Positions 53,409 through 64,000 of a stretch of 64,000 nt of DNA are shown piece by piece; the first letter of the stretch is position 1; each line of letters starts with the position of its first letter. The notes under the pieces are model-generated. The model made no database searches and was not told the origin of the DNA. It saw only the letters and a list, made by a program, of their open reading frames with translations. Origin of the DNA: Tautonia plasticadhaerens (GTDB lineage: Bacteria; Planctomycetota; Planctomycetia; Isosphaerales; Isosphaeraceae); assembly GCF_007752535.1 (NCBI RefSeq), contig NZ_CP036426.1, positions 8,060,001-8,124,000 of the forward strand. The letters run 5' to 3'. A program made the position numbers and the translations under genes.

Positions 53409-55319
53409 ATGCAGACCGAGGTGATGGTCCAGCTGGCGGCGATCGTCGTGCTGGGGATCGGGGCGCAGTGGGTGGCCTGGAGGCTGAACCTGCCGGCGAT
53501 CCTGCTGCTGTTGATCGCCGGGCTGGCGGCCGGGCCGGGGGCGGAGTGGCTGGGCCCGGGACGGCTGGTCGACCCGAACGCCCTGCTCGGCGACACGCTG
53601 CCGCCGCTCATCTCCCTCTCGGTGGCGGTCATCCTGTTCGAGGGGGGGCTGAGCCTCCGGCTGGCCGACCTGCGGACCTCGATGGCGGTGATCCGCAACC
53701 TCGTGACCGTGGGGGCGGGGGTGACCTGGGCGATCGGCGCGGTGGCGGCGAAGCTCCTGGTCGGGGTGCCCTGGCCGCTGGCGATCCTGCTCGGGGCGAT
53801 CCTGGTGGTGACGGGGCCGACGGTGATCGGCCCGCTGCTGAGGCACGTCCGGCCGTCGGGGGGGGTGGGGCCGATCCTGATGTGGGAGGGGATCGTCATC
53901 GACCCGATCGGGGCGGTGCTGGCGGTGCTCGTCTTCGAGTTCATCGGCTCGGCCGACGGCGCGGGGGCGGGGCTCTCGGTGGTGATCGCCGGGGCCCTGA
54001 GGACGCTCGTCGTCGGCCTGGCGGTGGGCGTCTCGGGGGCGGCGGCGATGATCTGGGTGCTCGGGCGGTACTGGGTGCCGGACTACCTGCACAACCCGGT
54101 GGCCCTGATGGTGGTGGTGGCCTCGTTCACGCTCTCGGGGGTGCTCCAGGAGGAGTCCGGCCTGCTGACGGTCACGGTGATGGGCCTGGTGCTGGCGAAT
54201 CAGCGGTCGGTGTCGATCCGGCACATCGCCGAGTTCAAGGAGAGCCTGACGGTCCTGCTCGTCTCGGTCCTGTTCGTGGTGCTGGCGGCCCGGCTCTCCC
54301 CCGGGCAGATCGCGGCGGCCGGGCCGGGCAGCGTGCTGTTCACCCTGGCCCTGATCCTGCTGGCCCGGCCGCTGGCGGTGCTGGCGTCGACCGCCGGCCA
54401 GGGCCTGGGGTGGCCGGAGCGGATCTTCCTGATGGGGATGGCGCCCCGGGGGATCGTGGCGGCGGCGGTGGCCTCGGTCTTCGCGATCCGCCTGAGGGGG
54501 GAGGGGATCGCGGGGGCCGATCGGCTGGTGCCGGCGGCCTTCACGGCGATCATCGGCACGGTGATCGTCTACGGCCTGGCCTCCGGGCCGTTGGCCCGCA
54601 GGCTGGGGCTGACCGGCGGCCGGCTCGGCTACCTGATCGCCGGGGCCAACCCGATCGGCCTGGCCATCGCCCGGGCCCTCCGGGCCGAGGAGATCCCGGT
54701 GATGCTGGTCGACACCCGGACCGACCGCCTCGATTCGGCCGACCACGACGGCATCCCGACGCTGCACGCCAGCATCCTCTCCCCCTTCGTCCGGGAGCGG
54801 ATCGACGCCGGCCGGATCGGCCGGCTGCTGTCCCTCACGCCCAACGAGGAGGTCAACAGCCTGGCCGCCCTGCACTTCACCAGCCTCTTCGGCCGCGAGA
54901 GCGTCTTCCAACTCACCCCCGAGCCCCACGGCGCCGCCCGCAACCCGGCCAACGGCGACGCCGGCCCCGAGCCCGACGTGGCCTCCAGCCTCTCGGCCCA
55001 GATCGACGCCGTCGACGCGCACGAGGCCGGCCGCTCCGTCGCCCTGGAGCTGCACGGCCGCGTCCTGTTCGGCCCCGGCATGACCTACAAGCACCTCGAT
55101 TCGATGCTCTATTCCGGGTCCACCGTCGAGCGCCTCCCCCTGGAGGACGGCGACGACCCCGCCGGGGCCTTCCGCGCCCGGTTCGGCCCCGAGGCCGTGC
55201 CGCTGCTGATCTCCAAGGAGGGGGGCGACGTCGTCCCCGTCACCGCCTCCCCCGTGGCCGACGCCCGCATCCCCCGGGCCGTGATCGGCCTCGCCCCGCC
55301 CCCCCGGCGGGACGGCTGA
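53409..55319 (+). CDS. CPA1-type cation:proton antiporter with C-terminal Rossmann-like domain
   Basis: 636 residues. Around twelve membrane helices form a Na+/H+ exchanger fold (LNLPAILLLLIAGLAAGPG, SVAVILFEGGLSLRLADLR, VVTGPTVIGPLLRHVRPSG, EGIVIDPIGAVLAVLVFEF with the ion-binding Asp). After residue about 405 comes a nucleotide-binding-like domain (YLIAGANPIGLAIARALRAE, VMLVDTRTDRLDSAD) with a G-x4-G motif, like TrkA-N/RCK, and then roughly 130 further residues. The exchanger probably regulates pH or Na+ and may be gated by NAD(H) or another ligand. It is convergent with the methyltransferase gene, 12 nt away. Confidence 0.9.
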   Translation: MQTEVMVQLAAIVVLGIGAQWVAWRLNLPAILLLLIAGLAAGPGAEWLGPGRLVDPNALLGDTLPPLISLSVAVILFEGGLSLRLADLRTSMAVIRNLVTVGAGVTWAIGAVAAKLLVGVPWPLAILLGAILVVTGPTVIGPLLRHVRPSGGVGPILMWEGIVIDPIGAVLAVLVFEFIGSADGAGAGLSVVIAGALRTLVVGLAVGVSGAAAMIWVLGRYWVPDYLHNPVALMVVVASFTLSGVLQEESGLLTVTVMGLVLANQRSVSIRHIAEFKESLTVLLVSVLFVVLAARLSPGQIAAAGPGSVLFTLALILLARPLAVLASTAGQGLGWPERIFLMGMAPRGIVAAAVASVFAIRLRGEGIAGADRLVPAAFTAIIGTVIVYGLASGPLARRLGLTGGRLGYLIAGANPIGLAIARALRAEEIPVMLVDTRTDRLDSADHDGIPTLHASILSPFVRERIDAGRIGRLLSLTPNEEVNSLAALHFTSLFGRESVFQLTPEPHGAARNPANGDAGPEPDVASSLSAQIDAVDAHEAGRSVALELHGRVLFGPGMTYKHLDSMLYSGSTVERLPLEDGDDPAGAFRARFGPEAVPLLISKEGGDVVPVTASPVADARIPRAVIGLAPPPRRDG

Positions 55320-55331
55320 CCCGGCCGCCGG

Positions 55332-56147
55332 TCACCGCAGGGGCCGGGTCCGGCGGCCGACGACCGTGTACATGCGGGTCGGCTTGCCCTGGAAGATCTG
55401 GAAGCTGTCGGTCACGGACTGGTCCTCGAAGCCGAGCACGCCGAGGAACTGGCCGATCGCCTCGGGCGGGAGGCTCCACCAGGCGAAGGCGCCGGCGGGG
55501 TCCTCGCAGACCGGGTTCGGCAGCAGGTAGACGGCCCCCGGGATCGGCGACCGGGCGTGGCGGGGCACGGCGGAGCCGAGCCCGGCCCCCTCGGGCTGCT
55601 CGGGGTGGACGTCGGCGACGATCATCGTCTCCCGGGTCAGCCGGGCGGCGTTGGCGAGGGCGCCGAAGGGGTCTCGGAGGTGGAGCAAGATCGCGCAGGC
55701 GGTCGACACGTCGACCGGCCCGATCTCGGCGGGGATGTGGTGCGCCGTGCCGTGGACGAGCCTCGCCCGGAGGTTGAACAGGCGGTGGACGAGCCACCAG
55801 GCGTTGTTCAGGCGTCGGATGTGCTCCCGGCTGGAGGCGATCAGCGCGTCGACGTCGAACTTGGCGAAGGGGACCATGTCCCAGGAGTGCTCCGGCGAGA
55901 GGTCGAAGCCGACCACCTCGGCCCCCTGCTCGTCCATGAACCGGCAGAGCGCCCCGCTGGCCGTGCCCAGCTCCAGCACCCGACGCCCCCGCAGGGGCTC
56001 GCCCCCGAGGTAGGCGTGCTCGCGGCCCCGGAGGTCCCACTCGCCGCCGACGACGCCGAAGCCGGGCAGGTCCATGACGTGGTAGAAATGGCAGTCGCCG
56101 ACGTCCTCGACCTGCCTCGGCGCCTCGTAGATGCCGCCGTCGTCCAT
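55332..56147 (-). CDS. SAM-dependent methyltransferase (DUF1698-like)
   Basis: 271 residues from ATG at 56147 with GGAGGG 5 nt upstream. The fold is class I: motif I RVLELGTASGALCRFMDEQG, motif II EVVGFDLSPEH and a later CAILLHLRDPFGALANAARL. The opening FYHVMDLPGFGVVGGEWDLR is like the tRNA wobble-uridine (CmoB/DUF1698) group, so RNA or a small molecule could be the substrate. Overlapping alternatives such as a lipid or glycan methyltransferase cannot be excluded. No partner gene in the window points to one pathway. Confidence 0.82.
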   Translation of the reverse strand: MDDGGIYEAPRQVEDVGDCHFYHVMDLPGFGVVGGEWDLRGREHAYLGGEPLRGRRVLELGTASGALCRFMDEQGAEVVGFDLSPEHSWDMVPFAKFDVDALIASSREHIRRLNNAWWLVHRLFNLRARLVHGTAHHIPAEIGPVDVSTACAILLHLRDPFGALANAARLTRETMIVADVHPEQPEGAGLGSAVPRHARSPIPGAVYLLPNPVCEDPAGAFAWWSLPPEAIGQFLGVLGFEDQSVTDSFQIFQGKPTRMYTVVGRRTRPLR

Positions 56148-56402
56148 GCGATCCCTCCGATCCCTCTCGCGTCGACCCCGCCCCCCGGGCCGGATCCGGA
56201 GGGCCGATCTGTAGTCGACCCCGGCAATTGCGTCAAGGACAACCGGCCGCCGCCCTCGGATCCGCCCGGACATCCGAGCGAGTTCGGCGCGGCGTTTGCT
56301 CAAGGAATTCGCCACACGCCTCGCATCCTTCGCGTCCAGACCCGATGACGCGGGGCATCCACCGGATCGCGAAACTCGACGTTCGAACCACGGAGTCACC
56401 CC

Positions 56403-56681
56403 ATGCTGTTGAAGAAGTTCGCCTCGCTGATGATGATCTTCGGCCTCGGCCTGTTCGCCGCCGCCGGCTGCTCCGAGGAGCAGCAGCTGGAGAACGCGCA
56501 GGACGAGCTCCAGGAGGAGCAGGCCGAGACCGCCGAGACCGCCATCGACGCCCAGGAGGACGGCATCGTCACCTCCGACGAGGCCGGCGAGATCACCGAG
56601 GAGCAGGGCGAGACTTACGAGCAGGCCGGCGAGGTCGCGGCCGAGGCCGGCGACGTGATCGAGGAAGACACCGACAACTGA
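56403..56681 (+). CDS. Small acidic lipoprotein
   Basis: 92 residues. The signal MLLKKFASLMMIFGLGLFAA ends in a lipobox AAGC (Cys23). The mature part is almost all Glu, Asp, Gln and Ala (EEQQLENAQDELQEEQAETA and on to EEDTDN) with a heptad-like pattern suggesting a coiled coil. GGAG lies 7 nt before the ATG. Function unknown; the sequence resembles small entericidin- or spacer-type planctomycete lipoproteins only in general character. It has a terminator hairpin directly downstream. Confidence 0.8.
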   Translation: MLLKKFASLMMIFGLGLFAAAGCSEEQQLENAQDELQEEQAETAETAIDAQEDGIVTSDEAGEITEEQGETYEQAGEVAAEAGDVIEEDTDN

Positions 56682-56724
56682 TCGATCGGTCGCGCGACGC
56701 CCACCCGCCTTGCGACCCCCCGGC

Positions 56725-56776
56725 GCCCCGGGAGGCCCGGACTCCCCCGATGGGGGGGCCCGCCCTCCCGGGGCGT
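56725..56776. terminator. Bidirectional terminator hairpin
   Basis: An 11-bp outer stem (CGCCCCGGGAG at 56725-56735, complement at 56766-56776) encloses a second CCCCC/GGGGG stem. It lies between the convergent lipoprotein and debranching-enzyme genes. On the plus strand it is followed by TCGTTCGTT. Confidence 0.65.
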
Positions 56777-56804
56777 CGTTCGTTCCGGGGGCGGGGCCTC
56801 GGGG

Positions 56805-58860
<2,056 letters not shown>

Positions 58861-58871
<11 letters not shown>

Positions 58872-60765
58872 GGGGGGCGTCCTCGGTCGGGTGGTCGTCG
58901 TCGGCTCGGGGGCGGAGCAGCACGGCGGCGTGGCCGGGGAGGTGCCAGCCGTCGCCGGCCTCCAGGGTCGGGGTGCCGGTGCCGCCGTACTGGTGGGACT
59001 CGCTCGACCAGAGGATCTCCCAGGAGGTCCCCCCCGGCGGGGCCAGCAGGGGCTCGGGGGGCGGGTCGAGGTGCAGGGCCCGGCCGAGGTTGACGACGAG
59101 CAGCCGGTCGTCGCCGCCGCCGTCGGGGTCGAACGACCGGACGACGAACGCCTCGGGCCCGAGCACGGCGCCGTCGACCGGGCCCCTCAGGCCCTGGCGG
59201 TCGCGCCGGAGCCGGAGCAGGTCGCAGTGGAGGGCGAAGTCGTGGGCATGGCCGACCCGCTCGTCGTGGTCGAGCTTGCAGCGGAGGAACGTGGCCGGGT
59301 CGCCGGGGTCGGGCAGCCGGGCCTGGATCTCCGGCAGGGCGAGGTCGTCGAACTGCATGAGGAACTCGTCATGCCCTCGCCGGACGGCCTCGGCCAGCTC
59401 GGGGACGTGGTCCATGAAGTAGAGGAAGGGGCGGGACGAGGCGAACTCCTGCCCCTGGAAGAACATCGGCGTCTGGGGGGCGAGCAGCCACAACGCTGTC
59501 ATCGCCCGGTACCGTCCCGGGCCGCACTGGTGGGGCAGCCGCTCCCCCCTCATCGAGTTGGCCAGTTGGTCGTGGTTCTGCAGGAAGAAGACGAACTGGC
59601 AGGCGGCGCGGTCGAACGCCGGGGTGCCCCTCCGCTTCGACTGTCGGACGTTCTTCTGCCCCTGGTAGAGCCAGCCCCGCTTCAGCGCCGAGACGAACTC
59701 CTGGGCCGAGCCGAGGTAGTCGGCGTAGTAGGCGTCGTTGCGGCCGGTCAGGGCGACGAGGGCGGTGTGGTGGAAGTCGTCGGACCAGGCCATGTCGAAG
59801 CCGAGGCCGCCCTCCTCGATCGGCGTCAGGATCTCGGCGTGTTGCGGCTCGTTCTCGGCCACCAGGAGCACCCGGCGCCCGCCGGCCGCCCGGCGGGCGG
59901 CCCGGGTGATGGCGGCCAGCAGGTGCTCGGGGGAGTCGTCGTGGACGTCCTGCGTGGCGTCGACCCGGAGTCCGTCGAGGTGGAACTCGTCGATCCAGTA
60001 GGCCGCGTTCGCCAGCACGAACTCCCGGACCGGCCCGGACTGCTCGCCGTCGAAGTTGGGGGACTCCCCCCATTCGGTCGTGTGCCGGGTCGACATGTAG
60101 TGGCGGCTGAAGCTGGGGAGGTAGTTCCCGTCGGGGCCGAAGTGGTTGTAGACGACGTCGAGGATCACCCCGAGGCCCACCTCGTGGGCGCGGTCGACGA
60201 ACCGCTTCAGGTCGTCGGGGCGGCCGTAGAGCCGGGTCGGCGCGAAGAGGTCGACCCCGTCGTAGCCCCAGCCGAAGCGGCCGGGGAACTCGGCCACGGG
60301 CATCAGCTCGATCGCGGTGACCCCCAGCTCGGCCAGGCCCGGCAGCCGGTCGGCGGCGGCCCCCCAGGTGCCGGCGTCGGTGAAGGTGCCGACGTGCAGC
60401 TCGTAGAGGACCTGGCCCTCGGGGTCGATCCCCTCCCACCCGGCGTCGGACCAGGGGAAGCCGTCGGGGTCGATCACCTCCGAGGGGCCGTGCGGCCCCT
60501 CCGGCTGGAATCGGGAGGCGGGGTCGGGGAACGGCCCCTCGCCGTCGAGCCGGAACCGATACCGGGCGCCGGGGCCGACGCCCGGGATGGGCCCCGAATG
60601 ATACCCCCCCGGCTCCCGTTCGAGGGCCAGGGCCCGGGTCTCTCCCCCCTCGAAGACGACCTCCACCCGCTCCCGATCCGGGGCCCAGACCCGGAAGTGC
60701 ACCCCGCCCCCCCCCGGGAGCGGCTCGGCGCCGACGGGCAACCGCCGCCCTGTGGTCGATCCCAT
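58861..60765 (-). CDS. treZ: Malto-oligosyltrehalose trehalohydrolase
   Basis: 634 residues from ATG at 60765; GGGGGCGG lies about 6 nt before it. The N-terminal beta domain (GGVHFRVWAPDRERVEVVFE) and the GH13 barrel with VILDVVYNHFGPDG, GLRVDATQDV (nucleophile Asp269), VAENEPQHA (Glu304) and FLQNHDQLANS (Asp399) identify TreZ. It releases trehalose from maltooligosyl-trehalose, the product of TreY. No treY is in the window, so TreY must be encoded elsewhere, or the enzyme uses another alpha-1,4 glucan. It is the first gene of the pair with the debranching enzyme. Confidence 0.92.
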
Positions 60766-60991
60766 GATGATCCGCCCCCTCTCCCCCTCGGGTCCCGCCG
60801 ACGACCGCGGCCGGTCCCCACCGGCCGCGCTATCCTTCATTTCGCGTGCCGATCGGCCCCGGACGCCCGGCGGATCGGCCGATCGGCCCTTGCGGGCGGG
60901 TGTCCCGGGCGGGATATTCGAGGAGTGCGCCGATGGGTCGCGAGGCCCATGATCCCGAGCCGACGATCGCCCCGCGGAGCGCCGACGCCCC

Positions 60992-62164
60992 ATGTTCGCC
61001 TTCGTCAAATGCAAGTGCGGCCGGATGCTCCGGGCCCGTCGCAGCCCGACCCGGACGACGATCACGTGCTGGGACTGCCGATCCGAGGTGGTCGTCCCCC
61101 GCTTCAAGTCGGCGGAGGGGCCCAGCTCGGTCGATCGCCTCCGAGGGGCGATGAGCGCGCCCTGGGCCGAGACCGCCGCCGCGGTCATCTTGCTGGCCCT
61201 GGCGACGACCGCCCTGATCGCCGCCCCCGTCGTCGGCGTCTGGCTGGCGATGGGGATGCTGGTCACCGCCGCCTTCACCTACGTCCGGCGGATCGAGCAC
61301 GCCGGCCGGTCGATGGAGCCGGCGGACGCCCCGAAGCCCGCCACGGCCGCCGGGGAGAGGTTCGGCCGGGCGGCCGGCCGGCTGCTGCTGGCGACCGGGC
61401 TGGTCGGCGGCCTGGTCCTCGTCCCCTGGCTGGCCGACGGCAGCCAGCAGGTCGAGCCGGCCAGGCCGATCCTCCCGCCCCCCACCCTTCTGGTGCTGGG
61501 GATCGTCCTGCTGGTCGCCCTGCCGGCGGCCGTCTACCTGACCACGGCCCGCGACGGGGACGGGACGCTGGGGCCTCGACGCGCGATGGCCGCCGCCCGG
61601 AAGCGGAAGGGGGCCTCGACGCTGGCGATCCTGCTGCCCTTGCTGGCGATCTCGGCGATGGAGGCCACGCTCTTCGGCGTGCTCGTCGCCACGAAGAACA
61701 TCGGCGTCTTCACCTACGACCTCTTCCCGATCCCCCCCGGGGACCGGATCGACCACACCGTCTACGTCAGCGACGGCGACGTCGCGTTCAGCCGCCAGGA
61801 GTACGCGAGGCGGGTCTATGCCCATGGCCTGCGGCGGGGGGCCACGCTGGTCGGCTCCGTGCCGATCTCCTTCAACCGGGGGCTCGCCCCCCGGGTGATC
61901 GTGCCCGCCTACGGCACGCTCGGCAGCGAGGCCTACCTGCTGGCCCGACTGGGCATCACCCTGGCGGTGGTCCTCACCCTGCTCACCGCCCTGATGTTCC
62001 AGGCCGACCTCTTCGGCCGCATCAGCCTGGCCGCCCCGGACGACGACGAGGACGACGAGGGCGAGGGCGAGGACGAAGGGAAAGACGACGCCGAGCCCCT
62101 GCCACCCCCCTCCGCCTCCCAGGGCCGCACGCCCGTCGAGGCCGGCACCACCCCGGCCGGGTGA
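60992..62164 (+). CDS. Membrane protein with N-terminal zinc ribbon
   Basis: 390 residues. The start FAFVKCKCGRMLRA with TITCWDCRSEVVVP has a C-x-C...C-x2-C zinc ribbon (Cys7, Cys9, Cys26, Cys29). Then follow two to three helices (WAETAAAVILLALATTALIA), two more hydrophobic stretches in the middle (GRLLLATGLVGGLVLVPWLA, LLVLGIVLLVALPAAVYLTT), a segment of about 90 residues exposed to one side, and a last helix (GITLAVVLTLLTALMFQADLFG). The C-terminus is highly acidic. Similar zinc-ribbon membrane proteins are found in planctomycetes without known function. It is divergent from treZ and convergent with the small membrane-protein gene. Confidence 0.72.
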   Translation: MFAFVKCKCGRMLRARRSPTRTTITCWDCRSEVVVPRFKSAEGPSSVDRLRGAMSAPWAETAAAVILLALATTALIAAPVVGVWLAMGMLVTAAFTYVRRIEHAGRSMEPADAPKPATAAGERFGRAAGRLLLATGLVGGLVLVPWLADGSQQVEPARPILPPPTLLVLGIVLLVALPAAVYLTTARDGDGTLGPRRAMAAARKRKGASTLAILLPLLAISAMEATLFGVLVATKNIGVFTYDLFPIPPGDRIDHTVYVSDGDVAFSRQEYARRVYAHGLRRGATLVGSVPISFNRGLAPRVIVPAYGTLGSEAYLLARLGITLAVVLTLLTALMFQADLFGRISLAAPDDDEDDEGEGEDEGKDDAEPLPPPSASQGRTPVEAGTTPAG

Positions 62165-62206
62165 TCGGCTCCCGGTCGACCGGCCGATCGCGGCCCGGAC
62201 GCCCCG

Positions 62207-62241
62207 CGATGCGACCGGCCCCCCCCGGCCCGGTCGCATCG
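62207..62241. terminator. Bidirectional terminator hairpin
   Basis: A perfect 12-bp inverted repeat (CGATGCGACCGG at 62207-62218, complement at 62230-62241) with an 11-nt GC-rich loop lies between the convergent zinc-ribbon gene and the small membrane-protein gene. No T-run. Confidence 0.6.
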
Positions 62242-62268
62242 ATCTCCGGGGAGGGGGGGGCCGGGCCC

Positions 62269-62499
62269 TCAATGCCATCCCGGGATGACGTCCACCCGGC
62301 CATCGGCGTACCGCCTCCAGGTGCCTTCTCCCTCCCCATCCCGGTCCGCGTCGACGGGGCCGAGTGCGACGACGGTCGTCCGCCGCCAATGGGTCACGCT
62401 CGCCGACCCGAGGGCCGCGACGGCGACCAGGACGAGGAGCATCCACAACCGGAACCGCGTCCGGCGCCCGGGCGGGCTCCCCCGGCCACGTGCCCCCAT
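62269..62499 (-). CDS. Small single-span membrane protein
   Basis: 76 residues from ATG at 62499, which has GGAGG four nt upstream. An arginine-rich N-terminus (GARGRGSPPGRRTRFR) precedes one helix (LWMLLVLVAVAALGSASV), then a charged segment (THWRRTTVVALGPVDADRDG) and a terminal GRVDVIPGWH. It lies 29 nt after the GspE-like stop on the same strand, so it is probably co-transcribed and could be an accessory factor of that secretion or pilus machine. No family was recognised. The start choice rests on the ribosome binding site. Confidence 0.65.
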   Translation of the reverse strand: MGARGRGSPPGRRTRFRLWMLLVLVAVAALGSASVTHWRRTTVVALGPVDADRDGEGEGTWRRYADGRVDVIPGWH

Positions 62500-62528
62500 C
62501 TCGCCTCCCTCCCCCGGCCCCCGACGGG

Positions 62529-64000
62529 TCAGAGCGTCACCCGGTACATCTCCTCGATGGTCGTCACCCCCTGGATCACCTTGGTGATGGCCGCCTGGCG
62601 GAGGGTCTTCATCCCCTCGTCCCGGGCGACCTGGCGGATGACCTCCTTGGTCGTCTGCAGCAGGATCAGCTCCCGGATCAACTCGGAGACGTCCATCACC
62701 TCGTAGATCCCCGTCCGCCCGTGGTAGCCGGAGTGGAAGCAGGAGGCGCAGCCCTCTCCCCGGTAGAGGGTCAGGCCGCGGTGCTCGGAGGGGTCGAGCT
62801 TCAACGCCCGGACGACCGTCTCGTCGGCCCTGAAGCTGACCCGGCAGTTGGGGCAGATCGTCCGCACGAGCCGCTGGTTGACCACCCCCTGCAGGGCGCT
62901 GCTGAGCGTGTAGCCGGGCACGCCGTAATTGAACAGCGAGGTGATCGTGCCGGCGGCGTCGGAGGCGTGGATCGTGCTGAAGACGAGCACGCCGGTCAGG
63001 GCGGCCCGGATGCCGATGGCGGCCGTCTCGTCGTCCCGGATCTCGCCGATCATCAGCACGTCGGGGTCCTGCCGGAGGATCGACCGGAGCCCCTGGGCGA
63101 AGGTCAGGCCGATCTGGTTGTTGATCTCCACCTGGTTCACCCCGGGGAAGTTGTACTCGACCGGGTCCTCGATCGTCATCACGTTGCGGCGCGGGTGGGT
63201 GACGCGGTCCAGGCAGCTGTAGAGCGTCGTCGTCTTCCCGGCGCCGACCGGCCCGCCGACGAGCACCGCGCCGTAGGGCCGGGAGAGGAACTGGTTGATC
63301 TTGGTCGCCTGCTCCGGCTCCAGGCCGAGGTTGCCCATCTCGAACCGGACGGAGATCGGCTCCAGCACCCGGAGCACGACCTTCTCGCCCCGGGTCGTCG
63401 GCAGGGTCGAGCAGCGGAGGTTGTGCGTCCGGCCCTGGTGTCGGACCGTCAGGGCGCCGTCCTGGGGGTGGCGGCACTCGACCAGGTTCATCTCCGAGAG
63501 GATCTTGATCCCCCGGACGACCGCCTGGCCGGTCTCCAGGTCGAGATCCACCATGTGGTGCAGCTGGCTGTCGATCCGGAACCGGACGAGGTAGCGGTCG
63601 TCGTGCGGGTCGAGGTGGATGTCGGTGGCCCGGGCCAGCAGCCCCCGGATCATCACCTGCTCGATCAGGTCGGAGGGGACGGCCGTCTCGGCGATCCCGC
63701 GGAGCTCGGCCCTCAGGTCGCGCTCGGCACGTTCCTCGTCGGCGACCGGCTCGGCGGCCGGGGCGTCGGGCGTGAGGCCCTCGGCCTCGGCCTCGGCGCG
63801 GGCCCGCTCCTCGTCCTCCTGCTCCGCCAGGCGGTCGGAGACGGCCTTCTCCAGGTCCTCGGGGGCGACCAGGTGCAAGTCTCGCAGGGCGCGCATCAGG
63901 GCGATGTCCTGCTCCTGGGCGTGTCGCTGGGCGACCAGCAGGCGGTCGGTCGACAGCAACTGGCGTTCGAACAGGACCCGGACCAGGGCCTCGTCGTCGA
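62529..64000 (-). CDS. GspE/PilB-type secretion or pilus assembly ATPase, N-terminus beyond the right edge
   Basis: At least 490 residues are visible and the frame is open to the window edge, so the start is missing. Order of features: an acidic, charged linker, then the N-domain (VPSDLIEQVMIRGLLARATD, IHLDPHDDRYLVRFRID), the Walker A VGGPVGAGKTTTLYSCLD, the Asp box IEDPVEYNFPGVNQVEINNQ, Walker B VLMIGEIRDDETA, the His box FSTIHASDAAGT, and the four-Cys zinc element (CPNC and CASC). This is the type II secretion/type IV pilus assembly ATPase family; GspE and PilB cannot be told apart here. Such an ATPase may assemble DUF1559-type pseudopilins. Confidence 0.92.
   Translation of the reverse strand, partial: DDEALVRVLFERQLLSTDRLLVAQRHAQEQDIALMRALRDLHLVAPEDLEKAVSDRLAEQEDEERARAEAEAEGLTPDAPAAEPVADEERAERDLRAELRGIAETAVPSDLIEQVMIRGLLARATDIHLDPHDDRYLVRFRIDSQLHHMVDLDLETGQAVVRGIKILSEMNLVECRHPQDGALTVRHQGRTHNLRCSTLPTTRGEKVVLRVLEPISVRFEMGNLGLEPEQATKINQFLSRPYGAVLVGGPVGAGKTTTLYSCLDRVTHPRRNVMTIEDPVEYNFPGVNQVEINNQIGLTFAQGLRSILRQDPDVLMIGEIRDDETAAIGIRAALTGVLVFSTIHASDAAGTITSLFNYGVPGYTLSSALQGVVNQRLVRTICPNCRVSFRADETVVRALKLDPSEHRGLTLYRGEGCASCFHSGYHGRTGIYEVMDVSELIRELILLQTTKEVIRQVARDEGMKTLRQAAITKVIQGVTTIEEMYRVTL

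Overview
The window is very GC-rich DNA of a planctomycete, most likely of the family Isosphaeraceae (Tautonia/Isosphaera-like). The evidence is the protein families present. There are two DUF1559 (H-X9-DG) pseudopilin-like proteins, two DUF1501 Tat-exported proteins, a PSCyt/PSD1 cytochrome protein and three TPR/VCBS proteins (two with visible ASPIC ends). There is also a Tat-exported Gfo/Idh/MocA oxidoreductase and a right-handed beta-helix surface protein with the planctomycete 'LECLEARDVPA' leader. Many starts are GTG, many neighbours overlap by ATGA, and antisense frames stay open over long stretches because of base composition. No rRNA, tRNA, CRISPR array, prophage or insertion sequence was seen.

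Layout. 1-2340 (minus): a small lipoprotein, a DUF1559 protein, a terminator hairpin and the start of a TPR protein that runs off the left edge. 2879-7276 (plus): a membrane protein, then a compact operon of C39-like peptidase, RLAN/ATP-grasp ligase and GCS2-type ligase. 7297-12138: a sialidase-like exoenzyme, a DUF1501 protein, a rhomboid protease and a secreted protein of unknown function. 12170-17661 (minus): a MarR regulator, an RND adaptor and an RND pump behind a near-consensus promoter. 18096-20874: glutamate dehydrogenase and adenylosuccinate lyase. 20875-21861 has no gene and carries a composite direct repeat. 21862-25401 (minus): a lipoprotein, DUF29, rpsU, an aldo/keto reductase and csrA. 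25936-29631 (plus): a three-gene envelope-glycan operon. 29704-31932 (minus): the glycine-rich beta-helix surface protein.

32472-36803: a Gfo/Idh/MocA protein, a REP-like palindrome, and a DUF485/acetate-type symporter pair whose symporter carries a large insertion. 36834-37281 (minus): HicA/HicB toxin-antitoxin. 37493-38791 (minus): a GAF-PP2C (RsbU-like) phosphatase. 38940-46724 (plus): TPR-VCBS-ASPIC protein, lipoprotein, DUF1559, hairpin, second TPR-VCBS-ASPIC protein. 46942-52138: an acyltransferase-like membrane protein and a PSD1/DUF1501 pair. 52330-56681: MscS channel, cation/proton antiporter, methyltransferase and a small acidic lipoprotein. 56805-60765 (minus): a treZ/debranching-enzyme operon. 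60992-62164: a zinc-ribbon membrane protein. 62269-64000 (minus): a small membrane protein and a GspE/PilB-type ATPase that runs off the right edge.

Two points stand out. First, the order lipoprotein, DUF1559, strong hairpin, TPR/VCBS protein occurs twice, about 40 kb apart and in opposite orientation, which suggests a recurring cell-surface module. Second, the peptidase plus two amide-bond-forming ligases at 3788-7276 looks like a biosynthetic system for a peptide or amide product that is not identified here. Both functional readings are inferences.
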